Of a stretch of DNA of 64,000 nucleotides, positions 31,040 through 42,381 are shown piece after piece (the stretch's first letter is position 1; every line of letters begins with the position of its first letter). The notes beneath the pieces are model-generated. The model saw only the letters and a list, made by a program, of their open reading frames with translations, had not been told where the DNA came from and did no database searches. Both the position numbers and the translations under genes were made by a program. This DNA is from Linum tenue (lineage: Eukaryota > Streptophyta > Magnoliopsida > Malpighiales > Linaceae): positions 40,568,066 through 40,632,065 of the forward strand of contig CAMGYJ010000006.1 of NCBI GenBank assembly GCA_946122785.1. Reading direction: 5' to 3'.

Positions 31040-32029
31040 TAGGGATGACATCGGGACAAATTGATGGGGGTTACCCCTATCTAATGCCCACCCGTCGAAA
31101 ATGGCCGATTTATCAGTCCCCCACTCCATCAGCCAAACAGGTCAGAATTGGATATCATCCCCGTTAATGAGCGGTTTTTCGGGTGCCCACAGGTTTCTAA
31201 TACCCGATAGAAAATAATAAAAAATTGAAATTGAGATAAAAATTGAAAATTGAAAACAAATCTTAATCTTCATTCATGTTTTATAGTTTCAAATGAACAA
31301 AACCAAACTGCATTGTTGTTGTCACCAGCTCAGCAACAACAACCACAACACCTAAAACGAAATCAACTAAACATAATCCATTCCCATCAACATGAGTGTC
31401 GAGTAGAATCCAAAAGCAAGGAAAATGAAATTAAAAATTTGTCCAAAATGCAATCTAAAAGCAACAACAACCCCTATCAACTACTAAGACCAACAACAAC
31501 AACATTCCAAATTTCCAATAACAGCCAGCATTGAGCAGTTCAGATCAGCAAGCAGCAGCCAACAAGTCTGCAACAACAAGTCAACAAGCAAAATGAGTTT
31601 ATAGCTAAGAAGTAAGAACTTGAGTTGAAGTATAAACATGAGTTTATAGCTAGCAAGTCTCCAAAAGTTCATAATGTTAAAAGATAACTTATCGAAGTTT
31701 ATACCTTGGCTCCACAGCAAAGAAATCTTCGGTAATTAGTCTTCATGGCCAAATGGTGATCTCATGAACACCATTCCTGGACCTGAAGAAGGAACGCAAA
31801 ACACATTAGTCATATGCTTGAATGAACAAAGTGAGAACTATGAAAGATTAAGAGAAAGTCTTAGTGTCTTACCCCCAGGTTCTGCCCCTTCAACTGAGTT
31901 ATCTTCAATGGACATCGTAGAGAATACTCCCTCCAATGCCTCCATAGCAGCCTCAGAATATGTACAAAGAGGATAAGGTTAACATTTAAGCAAATAAAGA
32001 TGTAATCAAATCGAGAGGTATAATTGTAG

Positions 32030-34396
32030 TTTACCTCGTTGCATGTCTTCCAGCTTCGTGTGCACATCATTACGTACACAGTTGAATAATGCAGCCTGCT
32101 CCGGTGAGGGTCTAACAACTTCCCACCATAACTAAAAACACTCTTAGAAGCCACAAAGGTGCGTGTCTGGGATTTCCAAAAAGTCCCTCGCAATTGCTTG
32201 CAAGGTGGGATACTTGAGATCATTCAATTTCCACCACAATAGAAGATCAAACTCTGTTGTCCGAGGAATAATATCCCCAACAAGATAGTGGTCCAACTCA
32301 GTAGTAATCAAAGTACTCTTCGTTTGCTTTGTGGATTTGAAAAATGAAGGTTTTGGTAAAATTTGGGTTTTGTAAAACCATGGATATATGAGGGTTTTGG
32401 GTTCATCATGGACTTGAAAAATACCATTGTTTGTTTCATAGATTTCATGATGGAATTGGTTAATTAGATTTGTATGTATGAAGTGAAATTTACATTTATT
32501 TCCCTCATTGGTATGAAAAGAGAAATGAAATAGGAGGGGTAGTTTGGTCTTAAATGATGGACTTCAAAGTCCATGATCAATTCCCACCTAAATAGGTGGA
32601 ACTTTCAAGTACGTGGGGTCCACGGATTTGGACCTTTAAAGTTCGTGGGACCCATGGATTTGTTGCCCCTAAATGCATCAAGCAAACAATGGATTTTGGA
32701 CAAAATCCATGATGGATCCAAATCTCTCACCAAATCCATCACCAAATCTATGAAGCAAACAAGTCTTACTCTTTTTTCTTTGACTTACAAACAACTCAAA
32801 GTCAAGTTCAGTGGCCGAGACAGATGCAAAACCAACAAAGTTCCAGTTCTTGAACCAGATTTTTTCCCAGCTTTGGATTGACAATCAAGAATCGAACCAC
32901 AGATAATTTCCTTGATATTCTCAGCCAACAAATCAGTATCATTATTGCCAAACTTTGCAGCACAGTACTCAATAACATGTAGCTTATACCTAGGATCCAA
33001 AATAACTGAGACAACAAGAACAAGATGGATATCATCCCAACACTTATCAAACTTCATGGACATCTTACTAGTCATACCAAAAATCACAGAATTGGGATCA
33101 TCACCCCACTCAATCAGTTTCAGTCTTAGATCAAAAATCTTTGGGGGGAAAAGATTGGCAGTCGGGTATTTGGAATCAGATAATAAAAAAGTAATCTCAT
33201 AGAAAATATCCAACTTCTCAAGCACAATAGATGCAAATTCCAAATGAGCATTAGAAGGAACTGATGTGTATTCACTATCCCTCATGCTCAAATGAAACAA
33301 TAAATCCTTTTTATGGAAGAGCAACAGAGAGCATATGAAAGGTGAAATTCCATCTAGTTGGGAAATCAAGTACTAGCTTTTCCTCAAAAGATAATTTCAG
33401 TTGCTTAGCTGTTTTGAAGAAGGTATGAACCCTCTTGGGTGTATAATTCCAGTAAACTACACTCTCCCTAGTCAAATGTATAGCATCCAAACCATCCCTC
33501 ACAGTCAAGTTCAGAATATGAGCTGAGCACCTCATATGAACCAATTTACCATCCAACGACAGGTCACTACTGGTCACTAGCTTATTTTTCAGATGAAATA
33601 TCATTGAATCATTGGTGGTGCAGTTTTACAATGTGATTAAGGATAACTTCCCATCAATGTTCTAATCCAAAAAAGAATCAAACAATCTATCAACAAGTCT
33701 TTCACTTGTGTGAGGGGTTGGAACATACATAAACCTCATCATAATGTTAAGAATCTTCCAAGAGTTATCAATAAAGTGGCATGTTACTGCCATATACCCT
33801 CTTTTCTAATTTGTGGCAGTCCACAAATCAGTAGTCATAGAAATCCTACCCAATTTACCATCAAGAATGCTTTGATATTTGCCCATTTGAACCATATACA
33901 AAGCAACTATGTCCTTTTTTCATAGTGTTTCTACAAAGAACAGTGAATTTAGGTTGGAAAGAACAACTGAATCGTTTGAACCCCAAGTGATCAACAATAC
34001 TAAGTGGGGAATCATGGGCTAAAATCATGGAACAAAGTTCCTTCCTACATACATCAGAATTGTACTGAGAAGCAGAGATTTGAGGCCAAGAATTTTCCGA
34101 GTACCATCATGTATCCTTCTCTGGATACATGATTTGATATGGTTTCTAAGATTTAAAATTTCATTGCTTGTTTCCCCACCAAGTGGTTTCTTGCAATATT
34201 TACACCTTGCTTTCATTACCCCATTAATTCTCACTCTAGTGAAGTGAGGCCACACTTTAGACGTTAACCTAGGTTGTTCTACCAGTTCTTCCTCTTTACC
34301 ATTAGCACGATTATTTGCATCAACAACAGCTTGTTCAGGTTGGACAATTTCACCAACATGTTCTATATTCAGTTCGCCTGCCATCTTCATATACAC
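32030..34396 (-). pseudogene. hAT transposase (zf-BED, RICESLEEPER-like), broken
   Basis: The N-terminal part (34396-34025) holds a BED zinc finger: V-W-P-H-F-T-R-V then C-K-Y-C ... LRNHIKSC. The middle (33604-33311) has the hallmark RCSAHILNLTVRDGL and a later LDFPTRWN. 33369-32785 covers the region before the dimerisation domain. The C-terminal hAT dimerisation domain (DLLLWWKLNDLKYPTLQAIA, ASKSVFSYGGKLLDPHRSRL, MCTRSW) occurs at about 32300-32030, split by frameshifts and by the MITE at 32322-32760. The family catalyses cut-and-paste transposition. Stops and shifts make this copy inactive. Confidence 0.88.
32322..32760. mobile_element. MITE inserted in the hAT transposase gene
   Basis: The ends are inverted: GTTTGCTTTGTGGATTTG on the left and the complement of CAAATCTATGAAGCAAAC on the right. 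The interior is rich in GGATTT/AAATCC motifs in opposite orientations. It separates the pre-dimerisation and dimerisation parts of the transposase. No convincing target duplication was found, so the superfamily is unassigned. Confidence 0.7.
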
Positions 34397-35293
34397 ATGA
34401 ACAAAAAAGTCACAGTTAAAAATCTGTCAATCATCTATGCATGTTTGTAATAAACCACTAATTCAGAAAATAGCAACGAGTAAGTAGAGTTGAAACCCTT
34501 AACCTGGAATATGAAGTTTGGTCTCTGCCTCCCTGTCTCTGGACAGATTTGGATATTAAAACTCAGAACTCGCTTCCCAAAATGAGAAGAAGATGGCCAA
34601 ATGATGAGATAGAAGGACTCACTTGAAAATTTTCTATATATAGAAATAGAAAGCGGAAAGAATGAAGAGTCAGTTCGACTTCTAAATTAGAATTTAAAAT
34701 AAAAGGGAAAAAATGTATACAAGGATTAAGGAAGCATGTTGTTCCTTATCTGTGATGATATTCGATAGAACTCCAAACAACTCCTTCGGCTGTTGTGAAC
34801 GACGAAATCGTTGACGAATGATTGCTCTTTCTGCCATGTGATTGGAGGAATTGAAGATGAAAGATTATCGATTCGATATTCTAGGTGAGGTTTTGATTGG
34901 ACAATGAAAAAAAATCGGCAAAATTGCGCGTTGATCGAGCGAATTTCCTGTCTGATCGCCATTTGCTAGAGAGAGAATGAGAGAGAGGATTAGGTTTTTC
35001 AGATTTTGGGGGAGTCGAGAGTGAATGAGGGTTTAGAGAGTCTCAAGCGGTTGCCGCTATGTTAGGTGTTGTTTATATATGCACACCAAAACGATATCGT
35101 TTTATGCACGGATAATCTAACGAGTGGGTCTCGGGGCGGATATGCATGGATCCGGCCCCGTCCGCTACCCGCATTTGACGGGCAATGGGTTACCCGTGAC
35201 TCGTTGACGGGACTCAACATCCGGACAAAATAGGCCGATGGCGGGCGGGCTTTGGCCGGATGCCCAGAAGCGGGCATCAGCCTGTCATCCCTA

Positions 35294-36279
35294 GAGGACG
35301 TGAGCATTGTTTGTGGTTTTTATTCACAACAAAATTTCTAAGGAGAAGAAAATTTCGAGAAAGAAAATTTGAGTAGTGCAAATTATATGAGAAAATATTG
35401 TTTCATGAAGAAAGTGAGATGAAAATAAGATAAAAATGTATTTTTAAAAGAGATAGTTGATAATGCAATAATTAAATAAAAAATATTAATATTTTGTTTA
35501 ATTTTACTAGTTAAAAAACTTTGTTTTGTAGATTTGCAAAAGTATTGATTGATGTCTGAGGTTGGTCCAGATGTCCGAGATGTATTTTTTACATCGTTTC
35601 AATTTAAATCCCGCTTAAATAGATTTGATATAGAACGTGAACACGAACTCTGGCACGATAATTTTTTAGACTGTGTTCACTCTCCGATTAAGATTAAGAG
35701 ACTGGACATGGCTAGGGATAAAGTCGTCCATATTCCTCTCATATAGGACTTTTATTGCGTCTTTTCTTAATTCATCGGCAATTCCAAGTGGATCCAAATA
35801 CAACCACCAACACGGTTGTGGCTTCAGCCTTGTTGGCCTCGACATTTTGCTTACAAAGTGTTTAACTGCATTCTAAAATGTTTGAAACTCCAAATTTTCG
35901 CTCCTTAGTGCATTTCTCATCCAAATATGGTATAACTCAATTCCAATTACCAGAGAAGAAGCAAAAAAATATGACAAGAAGCAGAACAGGTCTTGCAAGA
36001 AACCAATATTCAAATTGAAAAAGCAAAGAAAAAATATATCACATTAGAAGAGAACCTTTTCGGAACTAGTTAGGAATGGGCACCACTATCCCAGCCCCGA
36101 TCCAACCAGGTTCTATTGATCACACTAAAATACCATATCAAGTATAAAGTGACAAAGTAAAAGACGCCCACAAAAGGAAGTGAAAACATGTATAAAGTGA
36201 CAAAGTGTTTTACGACTTTGATTTAGGGAGAGAGTAACGAGCTTGTCGTGGACGCAAATTCATCGTTCTACTGAGAACT
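35294..36279. other. Intergenic region, no supported gene
   Basis: AT-rich sequence between the hAT element and the Athila-like LTR. The frames at 35549-35746 and 35673-35876 have no recognisable similarity. Nothing else was identified. Confidence 0.5.
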
Positions 36280-37268
36280 TGACTCGCACGAAAATACACC
36301 ACGATAAAATCCTAATTAGAGCCCAAGTTTTTAAACCCTAACCGGGTGCAGTATAGGGCAAGTATTTGGATATCGACCCGGGTCGGTCCGTCTATTCCTA
36401 CTTTCGTTGTTGAAATCATTATCTAGCAACAAAAATTTGGTTTAAAAGGTTTGCTAATTGAAACAAAGAAAGCAAAGGTGATTGGATTTGAAAACTCTTT
36501 TGTGGGAAAGTCACTCGGGTGTCGCTTCCCCCTAACCGCTACCATGCTATGTGGATTGGAACAATTACCTTGGGCACGTTAATCGCGAACCGCAGAGGGA
36601 TACATATGTGGTCAGAGACCACATCTCAATTGCTAAACCCAGGTGAGGATGAAAGGTCGTGTCACTCGACCCTCTCGGTTTAGACAATCGCTAATTGACT
36701 TACTCCCTCACTCAACTCTAAGGTCTGACGGTTTAATCATGATTAATCGACTTTCTTAACTCAATATTGAGGGTTGCCCTAACTTAACCTAGTTTAGGTG
36801 GCTTAGAAAGCGGAAGGAAAACCAACTCGATTGAGTCTCCCTTGAAAGGGGGATTTTCCTCTCTAAACTAGGCTAAGGTGGCAAATTGGATTACTAGCAC
36901 CTAAATGCACAAACTTAGGGGGTGCTAAGCACAATTATGCACAATCCCTAGGTTGCTAAGCACCTAAATGTACAATTATTCACAACCCCCTTTGTTTGCT
37001 CCTCGCTTTGCGGGTCATGGCTCCAATTCACGGTCCTGTAAGACCTTGAACTCCAATATCAAGCCGTGGAAATGCAGCTGTCTCCACCTCTTTGCCCGGT
37101 CTTTGCTCCTTTTCTTCCAACTTTCGACTCTGGGTTTGGTATTACCTGTTAGGATCTGAAACACACTAAAACACAAGCAACCTCGCGTAAAACCAACCTT
37201 TTTGGAGTTCAATTGCAACAAACGTCAAAGAGAATCGGGGATAAAAAGTGTACAATTAGGCCCGAATC
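36280..37268 (-). repeat. 3' LTR of element A (989 bp)
   Basis: On the plus strand it starts TGACTCGCACG and ends GGCCCGAATCA; the abutting CTCCCCCACACTTAG is the complement of the polypurine tract. Its last ~300 bp are about 90% like 51960-52244 by eye, while the middle lacks most of the 78-bp tandem repeats of the other LTR. Confidence 0.82.
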
Positions 37269-37815
37269 ACTCCCCCACACTTAGACATTTGCTTATCTCC
37301 AAGTAGACCATTTCACACAAGGTAATCTCTCAACCTAACAAAATGCTTTGGGACAAATCAAAGGGCACAAAGTGGCGAATCTCAATGGCTATTGGAAATT
37401 AACACATGATTGTTGCAAGCAATAGCGACATCCACCACAAACGACATTCGAGGTCACCAAAAAATGGGCAAATGAAAAGTTCTCACCTTGTTCATGAATC
37501 AATGCAAGTCTCAACAAGATCACTTATAAACAAAAACTAACCATGCATAACATTCAAGTCCAAGAAACGAATGAAGGGGCAACAAAGGTCCTCACCGGGG
37601 TATGATATGACATGCAAAACAAGAATGAATCACTCACTCTCTTGACCAGTGGGGTCGGGACCTTTTTGGCGAAAAAATGTGCAAAATCATCAAAACTCAA
37701 CCCTGTCGTCTCTTTACCATGAAGGCAACCTCTAAATGTTAGAGTTCACGTGACGGTTGTCATCACTAGCTTGTCCGGAGGTCTTAGACACGGGTTCAAA
37801 TGACTGGCAATTATC

Positions 37816-38058
37816 TTGGACATGGGGAAAAGGCTTTTTGGATGGTGGAAAACACATCATGAGATCCTACATCTTCACCCTAAACCCAGAGGTTCTACGA
37901 CTTTGACTAAGAACCTTCCCTACAAACAATGGCCACTAGCATCGGCCAAAAACCTTGTTTCTCCCTTCCAACCTATCACCCATCATGAACTACCTTTAAG
38001 CGCTCTTCCTCAGTCTTTCTTGCTATCACATTTTGACTTGGTAGTGAAGGAGTTCTAA
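37816..38058 (+). other. Antisense frame near the LTR of element A
   Basis: 80 codons on the strand opposite to the element, about 550 bp from the LTR edge. The translation (LFGWWKTHHEILHLHPKP..., PYKQWPLASAKN) aligns in frame with the antisense frame of element C (LLGGWKTKHEVLHLPPKT..., YNQRPLALAKN). Antisense extra frames in this position are known in some plant Tat/Athila-group elements. It may be a truncated gene or chance similarity carried by related DNA. Confidence 0.35.
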
Positions 38059-38974
38059 AACAATGTGAGTGCTTCAATAGCTTGCATGCCAAGAAACCCC
38101 ACTTAGAGCATACTCTTCGAATCTTTTGTGGCACTCTCTAATTTATTGACCCCGTTTTATTACCTCTTTTTCGTTTCTCTTTCTTTCTTTTTCTTTCTTT
38201 CTACTTTCCTTTTTTTATTTTTTTTCATTTTGAGGGAGATACTAAAGAGTTAAACACTTTCCACACTAATTTTAACAACCAATGCTCTCCTTTAAGAACT
38301 CACTCCAACACTACTCTTTTCTCTTTCATTCCTAGCAAGAACCGCGCATAATCCTCCTATGTAGAACCTCAATGGAACTCAAAAGCGAGAGCTCCGGGAC
38401 ACAAGGACGACACACGTATAGACAGGAAGAAAGGATGGGGGGTCATTCTATCAAACACCATTAAGCTCACAAGCACAAAGCTCCTAATCATGAGAACGAC
38501 CCCCAAAGTCACAAGGCTCAAAGGGGTTGACTAGGGGATAAAACATTTCGGGACAATCAACATTTGGGCATGTACTAATCCTATGCTTCCATCATACTCA
38601 CTAGTAAAAACTGTGATGTTACTCACAGTGGTAAGAGGGATCTAAGCACACAAGAAGAAAACGATCGGCTCAAAACTCACATGGCTACCTAGTCACCCAA
38701 TCATTCATTCCACTTTCACAAAACACAATGCATGGCAATTTTAATCAACAAGTGATCGAGTCAAGACATCCATTCATTTTTGCACACATGAGAACTAAGC
38801 TTTTGCACTATCCTAATGCACCTCTCAGTCATCATCATACGACACACTCAATCACATGCAACAATTCAAGGTCAATGGCAATAAACACGAGATTCTCCTA
38901 CAAACCGGCCACTTCGATCATGAAAACATTGCTTGGAGCCCTCAAAATTTTCAAATTTGGGCATACATCAAGGC

Positions 38975-39447
38975 TAGGGCTGTCCATTTGGTTTTGGTTT
39001 TAACTGAAACCAAACCAATTGGGAAGCTAATGGTTTCAGTTTTTTGGTTTTAAACCAATAAGCAAACTTAATGGTTTTGGTTAGGTTAAAACCGAAAAAC
39101 CAATAGAAACCGTTAAGAAACCAATAAGAATAAAATTATTTATCAACAATTTTTTTTTTGTTTCTTTTGACATGCATGCCAACCAATAATTTGTAATGGC
39201 CATTTACCATTATTATGACGTTAATTCAATAAAAAGGAGGGAAATGAAAATAAATATGAGTGTATGAGTACATGTTGGTTTTTTGGTTATCCAAACCAAA
39301 ACCATTAAAGCCCTTATTGGTTTTTGGCAACCGAAAACCAATAAGGCCTTAATGGTTTTGGTTTTGGTTTTTGGGATTTGATTTTTGATTTTTGGTTTTG
39401 CATACTTAATGGTTTGGTTAACCAAACCAAACCAAATTGACAGCCTA
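38975..39447. mobile_element. hAT MITE (473 bp) in the 3' region of element A
   Basis: TAGGGCTGTCCATTTGG at the left and the complement TAGGCTGTCAATTTGG at the right are the inverted ends. A perfect 8-bp duplication ATCAAGGC flanks it (38967-38974 and 39448-39455). Inside, GGTTTTGGTT and its complement recur many times. No coding capacity. Confidence 0.93.
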
Positions 39448-39739
39448 ATCAAGGCTCCAAGCATCCATCACACTCACACAAGCATAAGAATAAACTACAC
39501 CCCCCCCCCCCACACACACACTTAAGTTCGACATTGCCCTCAATGGCGTAAGATAGTGGTAGAACAATGTTACCGCTTTGCTTGGTGAGTGAAAGTTGGA
39601 ATTGGTTCCGGGGTAGCAGATTGAAGCTTCAAGGAAAAGACAAAAAACACATATACACAAACACAATACGACTCGCTCGGGACATGGTTATTACACATCA
39701 CAATACGATAGTAGAACAAGAGAGATTTGCTAACCTCCG

Positions 39740-39764
39740 TTGGGTTGCCTCCCAACAAGCGCTA
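39740..39764. repeat. Short hairpin conserved between elements A and B (copy in A)
   Basis: GTTGGG and CCCAAC flank a 6-base loop, followed by AAGCGCT. The identical motif occurs in B at 43523-43547 in the same relative place, upstream of the C/A-rich tract near the 3' end of the element. Confidence 0.7.
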
Positions 39765-39855
39765 ATTTAACGTCTTAAGCTAGACAGAGACTTTAGACTA
39801 GACATCTTGTAGGAACGTTTTAGGAGGTGTCCATTCACTTTGAAAGTTCCTTGCT

Positions 39856-40916
39856 CTAGGTGGGATCTCTACCATATGGGAACACTTGCGTTACCGCATA
39901 CGGGCCCGACCATTTTGACCTTAACTTCCAGGGGAATAATCGTAACTGAGAGTTGTACAAGAGTACCTGCTCTCCTGGTTGAAAATCCTTCCCTCCTTTC
40001 AGTTGAGCATCATGCAAGCGCTTCGTCCTTTTCTTGTAAATCTTGGTATTCTCATAGGCCTGGAGACGCCACTCATCGAGTTGAAGCACCTGCAACTTTC
40101 TTTCATTTCCACACAAAATAGGGACCATATTCAATAGCTTGGTAGCCCAGAAAGCCCTATGCACTAGCTCTACAAGCAGATGACACGCTTTGCCATACAC
40201 CAATTGGTAAGACGAGACGCCGATTGGGGTTTTGTAGACCGTGTTGTACGCCCATAGAGAATCATCAAGTTTTGCGGACCAATCCTTGCGGGATTGGTCC
40301 ACGGTCTTTTCTAGTATCCTTTTCAGTTCCCTATTTGACAACTCTACTTGTCCACTTGTTTGGGGATGATAGGCCATTGACACGCGGTGGGTAACACCAT
40401 AGCGATCGAGGAGTATGTCGAATTGCCCTTGAAAATGGGTTACTCGATCACTGATGATGGCCCTCAGGGTCCCAAATCATAAAATAAGTTTTTTAAGAAA
40501 TCCGCAGACCCGTCTTGCATCATTGGTGGGGAGAGCTTGAGCATCGACCCACCTCGAGACATAGTCCATGACCACTAAAATGTACTTGTTTCCAAAAGAT
40601 GAGGGGAAAGGGCCCATAAAGTCGATGCCCCAAACATCGAAAATCTCAGATGTAATGGAAATCGTTTGGGGCATCTCATTTCGGTTAGACACATGACCTG
40701 TCCTTTGGCAGTTGTCGCAATGACTCACAAATGTGTAGGCATCACGTAATAGGGATTGCCAATAGAATCCCGATTGAAGCACCTTCCTTGCAGTTCGGTT
40801 GCCACCATGATGGCCCCCAGCTGGTCCTTTGTGGCAGTGGCTTAGAATAGCTGTCATTTCCTTCTCTGGGACACACCACTGGATGACCCCATCGGCCCAA
40901 ATCCGAAAAAGGTAGG
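39856..40916 (-). pseudogene. Integrase of element A (part downstream of the B insertion)
   Basis: Minus-strand frame 40857-40477 holds the HHCC zinc-binding part (SHCHKGPAGGHHGG, CDNCQRTG) and the first catalytic Asp (WGIDFMGPFP). A frameshift near 40480 follows, then the second Asp region and 40383-39856 with the catalytic Glu ([14 protein letters not shown]) and C-terminal domain ([24 protein letters not shown]). The integrase N-terminus continues without loss on the far side of element B, at 46304 and above. Function: insertion of element DNA into the chromosome. Confidence 0.86.
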
Positions 40917-42341
40917 TGACACGCTAAAACACAACACCTAACAATAGCCAAGCGTAACCAATGAAAGGGACTGCAGTAAAGTGGCACAAGTAATAAACAT
41001 CGAATCCACGGGTTTCCAGAGTTACTATTACTCAGCTTCAGTTCATTATCTAGCCAACTAGATTAAGGATTGATTTACTAAACAACTCTACTAATTACTC
41101 TACTAATTACAAGTTGGGAACTCACTTAGGTATGATTCCCCCTAGCTCCTCAATTAGGTCCAAGTTGCAATTACCTTTGGTTGATCTACTGTTGATTAAA
41201 CTGCGGAATATCCTAAATTAGCTTGGAATCTCTTAAGCTGACCAAACCCTCTTAGACAGAATACCCGGCAAGCGACTAGCCTTCACCGGGATAGACTGCT
41301 AAGACGAATCACACAGATCTCCACTACTGGAATGAATTCCAGTACAAAGCAGTGAATTGATTGACTCTCTGACAACCAATTCACCACTATCAATCAAGGA
41401 AGCTCTCTTAACCTAATAAGATTCTATCTATCATAGGTTAAAGCAGAAATCAAGAGAAGATGATTAGGCTTCAATTGACTCAATAAATCATGCCTCAATC
41501 GATGATAATCAAACAATATAGCATCCAAAACTTCATACAAGAAAGATCCTAACACATGGAGCTAGGGTTCCTCAAAACCTAAGTGAAGGGAAGTTACTCC
41601 ATAGAGAAGAGAGGGACTGCAGAAATCTGATCTAGATCTTCAATCTCCATCCCCAAGCTTGATTCCCGAGCTCCAATGGCGAAGAAATCCTCCAAAATAG
41701 CTCCAAGAATATTCCCAAGTTGCTCTCTCTCTCTAGGGTTCTTCCCTTGGGTGTTTTTGAACCAAAACCCAGCTCTCTCTTTCCTTTGGCTTGAATCTGC
41801 CTAAAAAACCCAATTTTGGGCAAAACACAATCGAGGACACGGCCGTGTTTTACTTTTGTTCGCCCGTGTTTTCCCCCCAACAACCCTCACGACACGCCCT
41901 CGGTTGTAAAAACACTAGCGGGGGCCAGATAAAACATGGCCGCGTTTTTAGGGTAGTCTGCCCGTGTTTTTACAGCCGAACCTGTTCCCCTATATTCAAT
42001 GCTTTGTTTCTCCCTCGTCCGAACTCCGAATCAGTCGCCGTTTGATCCCAGACGCTCGTAGTCCTGTCCTATTTCTTTTCATGACAAGCTTGCATTATTA
42101 TTTGTCCATAAAGTGAGGTAGAAATCCATTCTTCTTCAGGTCAATGCCCGAGTTTCTTCTCCAGAATTGCCAATTGATCTCTGATTGACTTGAAACTTGC
42201 GCCTATGCTTCACTTTATGTGCTAGGACCTGAAATGTGACAAAGGAACACAACCTAGCGTAAAATAGGCCAAAGACGCGATAATTAAAGCTCAAACAATC
42301 AAGAAACAAAGGGGAAAACATGTGCAAATATCGAGTCACCA
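40917..42341 (-). repeat. 3' LTR of element B (1425 bp)
   Basis: Plus-strand start TGACACGCTAAAACAC, end GTCACCA. By eye it is more than 90% like 44937-46298; the main differences are small indels around 41880-42000, where GCCCGTGTTTT/CACGGCCGTGT modules lie. Confidence 0.93.
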
Positions 42342-42381
42342 AATCCCCCACACTTAACTGTTTGCTTGTCCCCAAGCAAAC
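42342..42381 (-). other. Polypurine tract and adjacent hairpin of element B
   Basis: AATCCCCCACACTTA (the complement is the purine tract) abuts the LTR. Directly beside it GTTTGCTTG and CAAGCAAAC form a perfect 9-bp stem with a 4-base loop (42360-42381). Elements A and C have related but weaker sequence at the same place. Confidence 0.75.

Larger units (their letters stand above)
31040..35293. mobile_element. hAT DNA transposon (4.25 kb), transposase decayed
   Basis: Terminal inverted repeats TAGGGATGACA (left) and its complement TGTCATCCCTA (right end 35293) are flanked by 8-bp repeats GAGGACAT (31032-31039) and GAGGACGT (35294-35301), differing at one base. GC-rich subterminal regions (about 31070-31200 and 35110-35290) carry CCCG/CGGGCA motifs in both orientations. 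The minus strand encodes a zf-BED hAT transposase. This is a complete element by its ends, but the transposase is broken and a MITE sits in it. Confidence 0.93.

Noticed and set aside
31250..31534. Gln/Asn-rich plus-strand frame
   Set aside because: Lies inside the hAT element opposite to the transposase and reflects CAA-repeat composition.
36280..37268. Solo LTR
   Set aside because: A polypurine tract and related internal sequence continue directly to the right, so it is the 3' LTR of a longer element.
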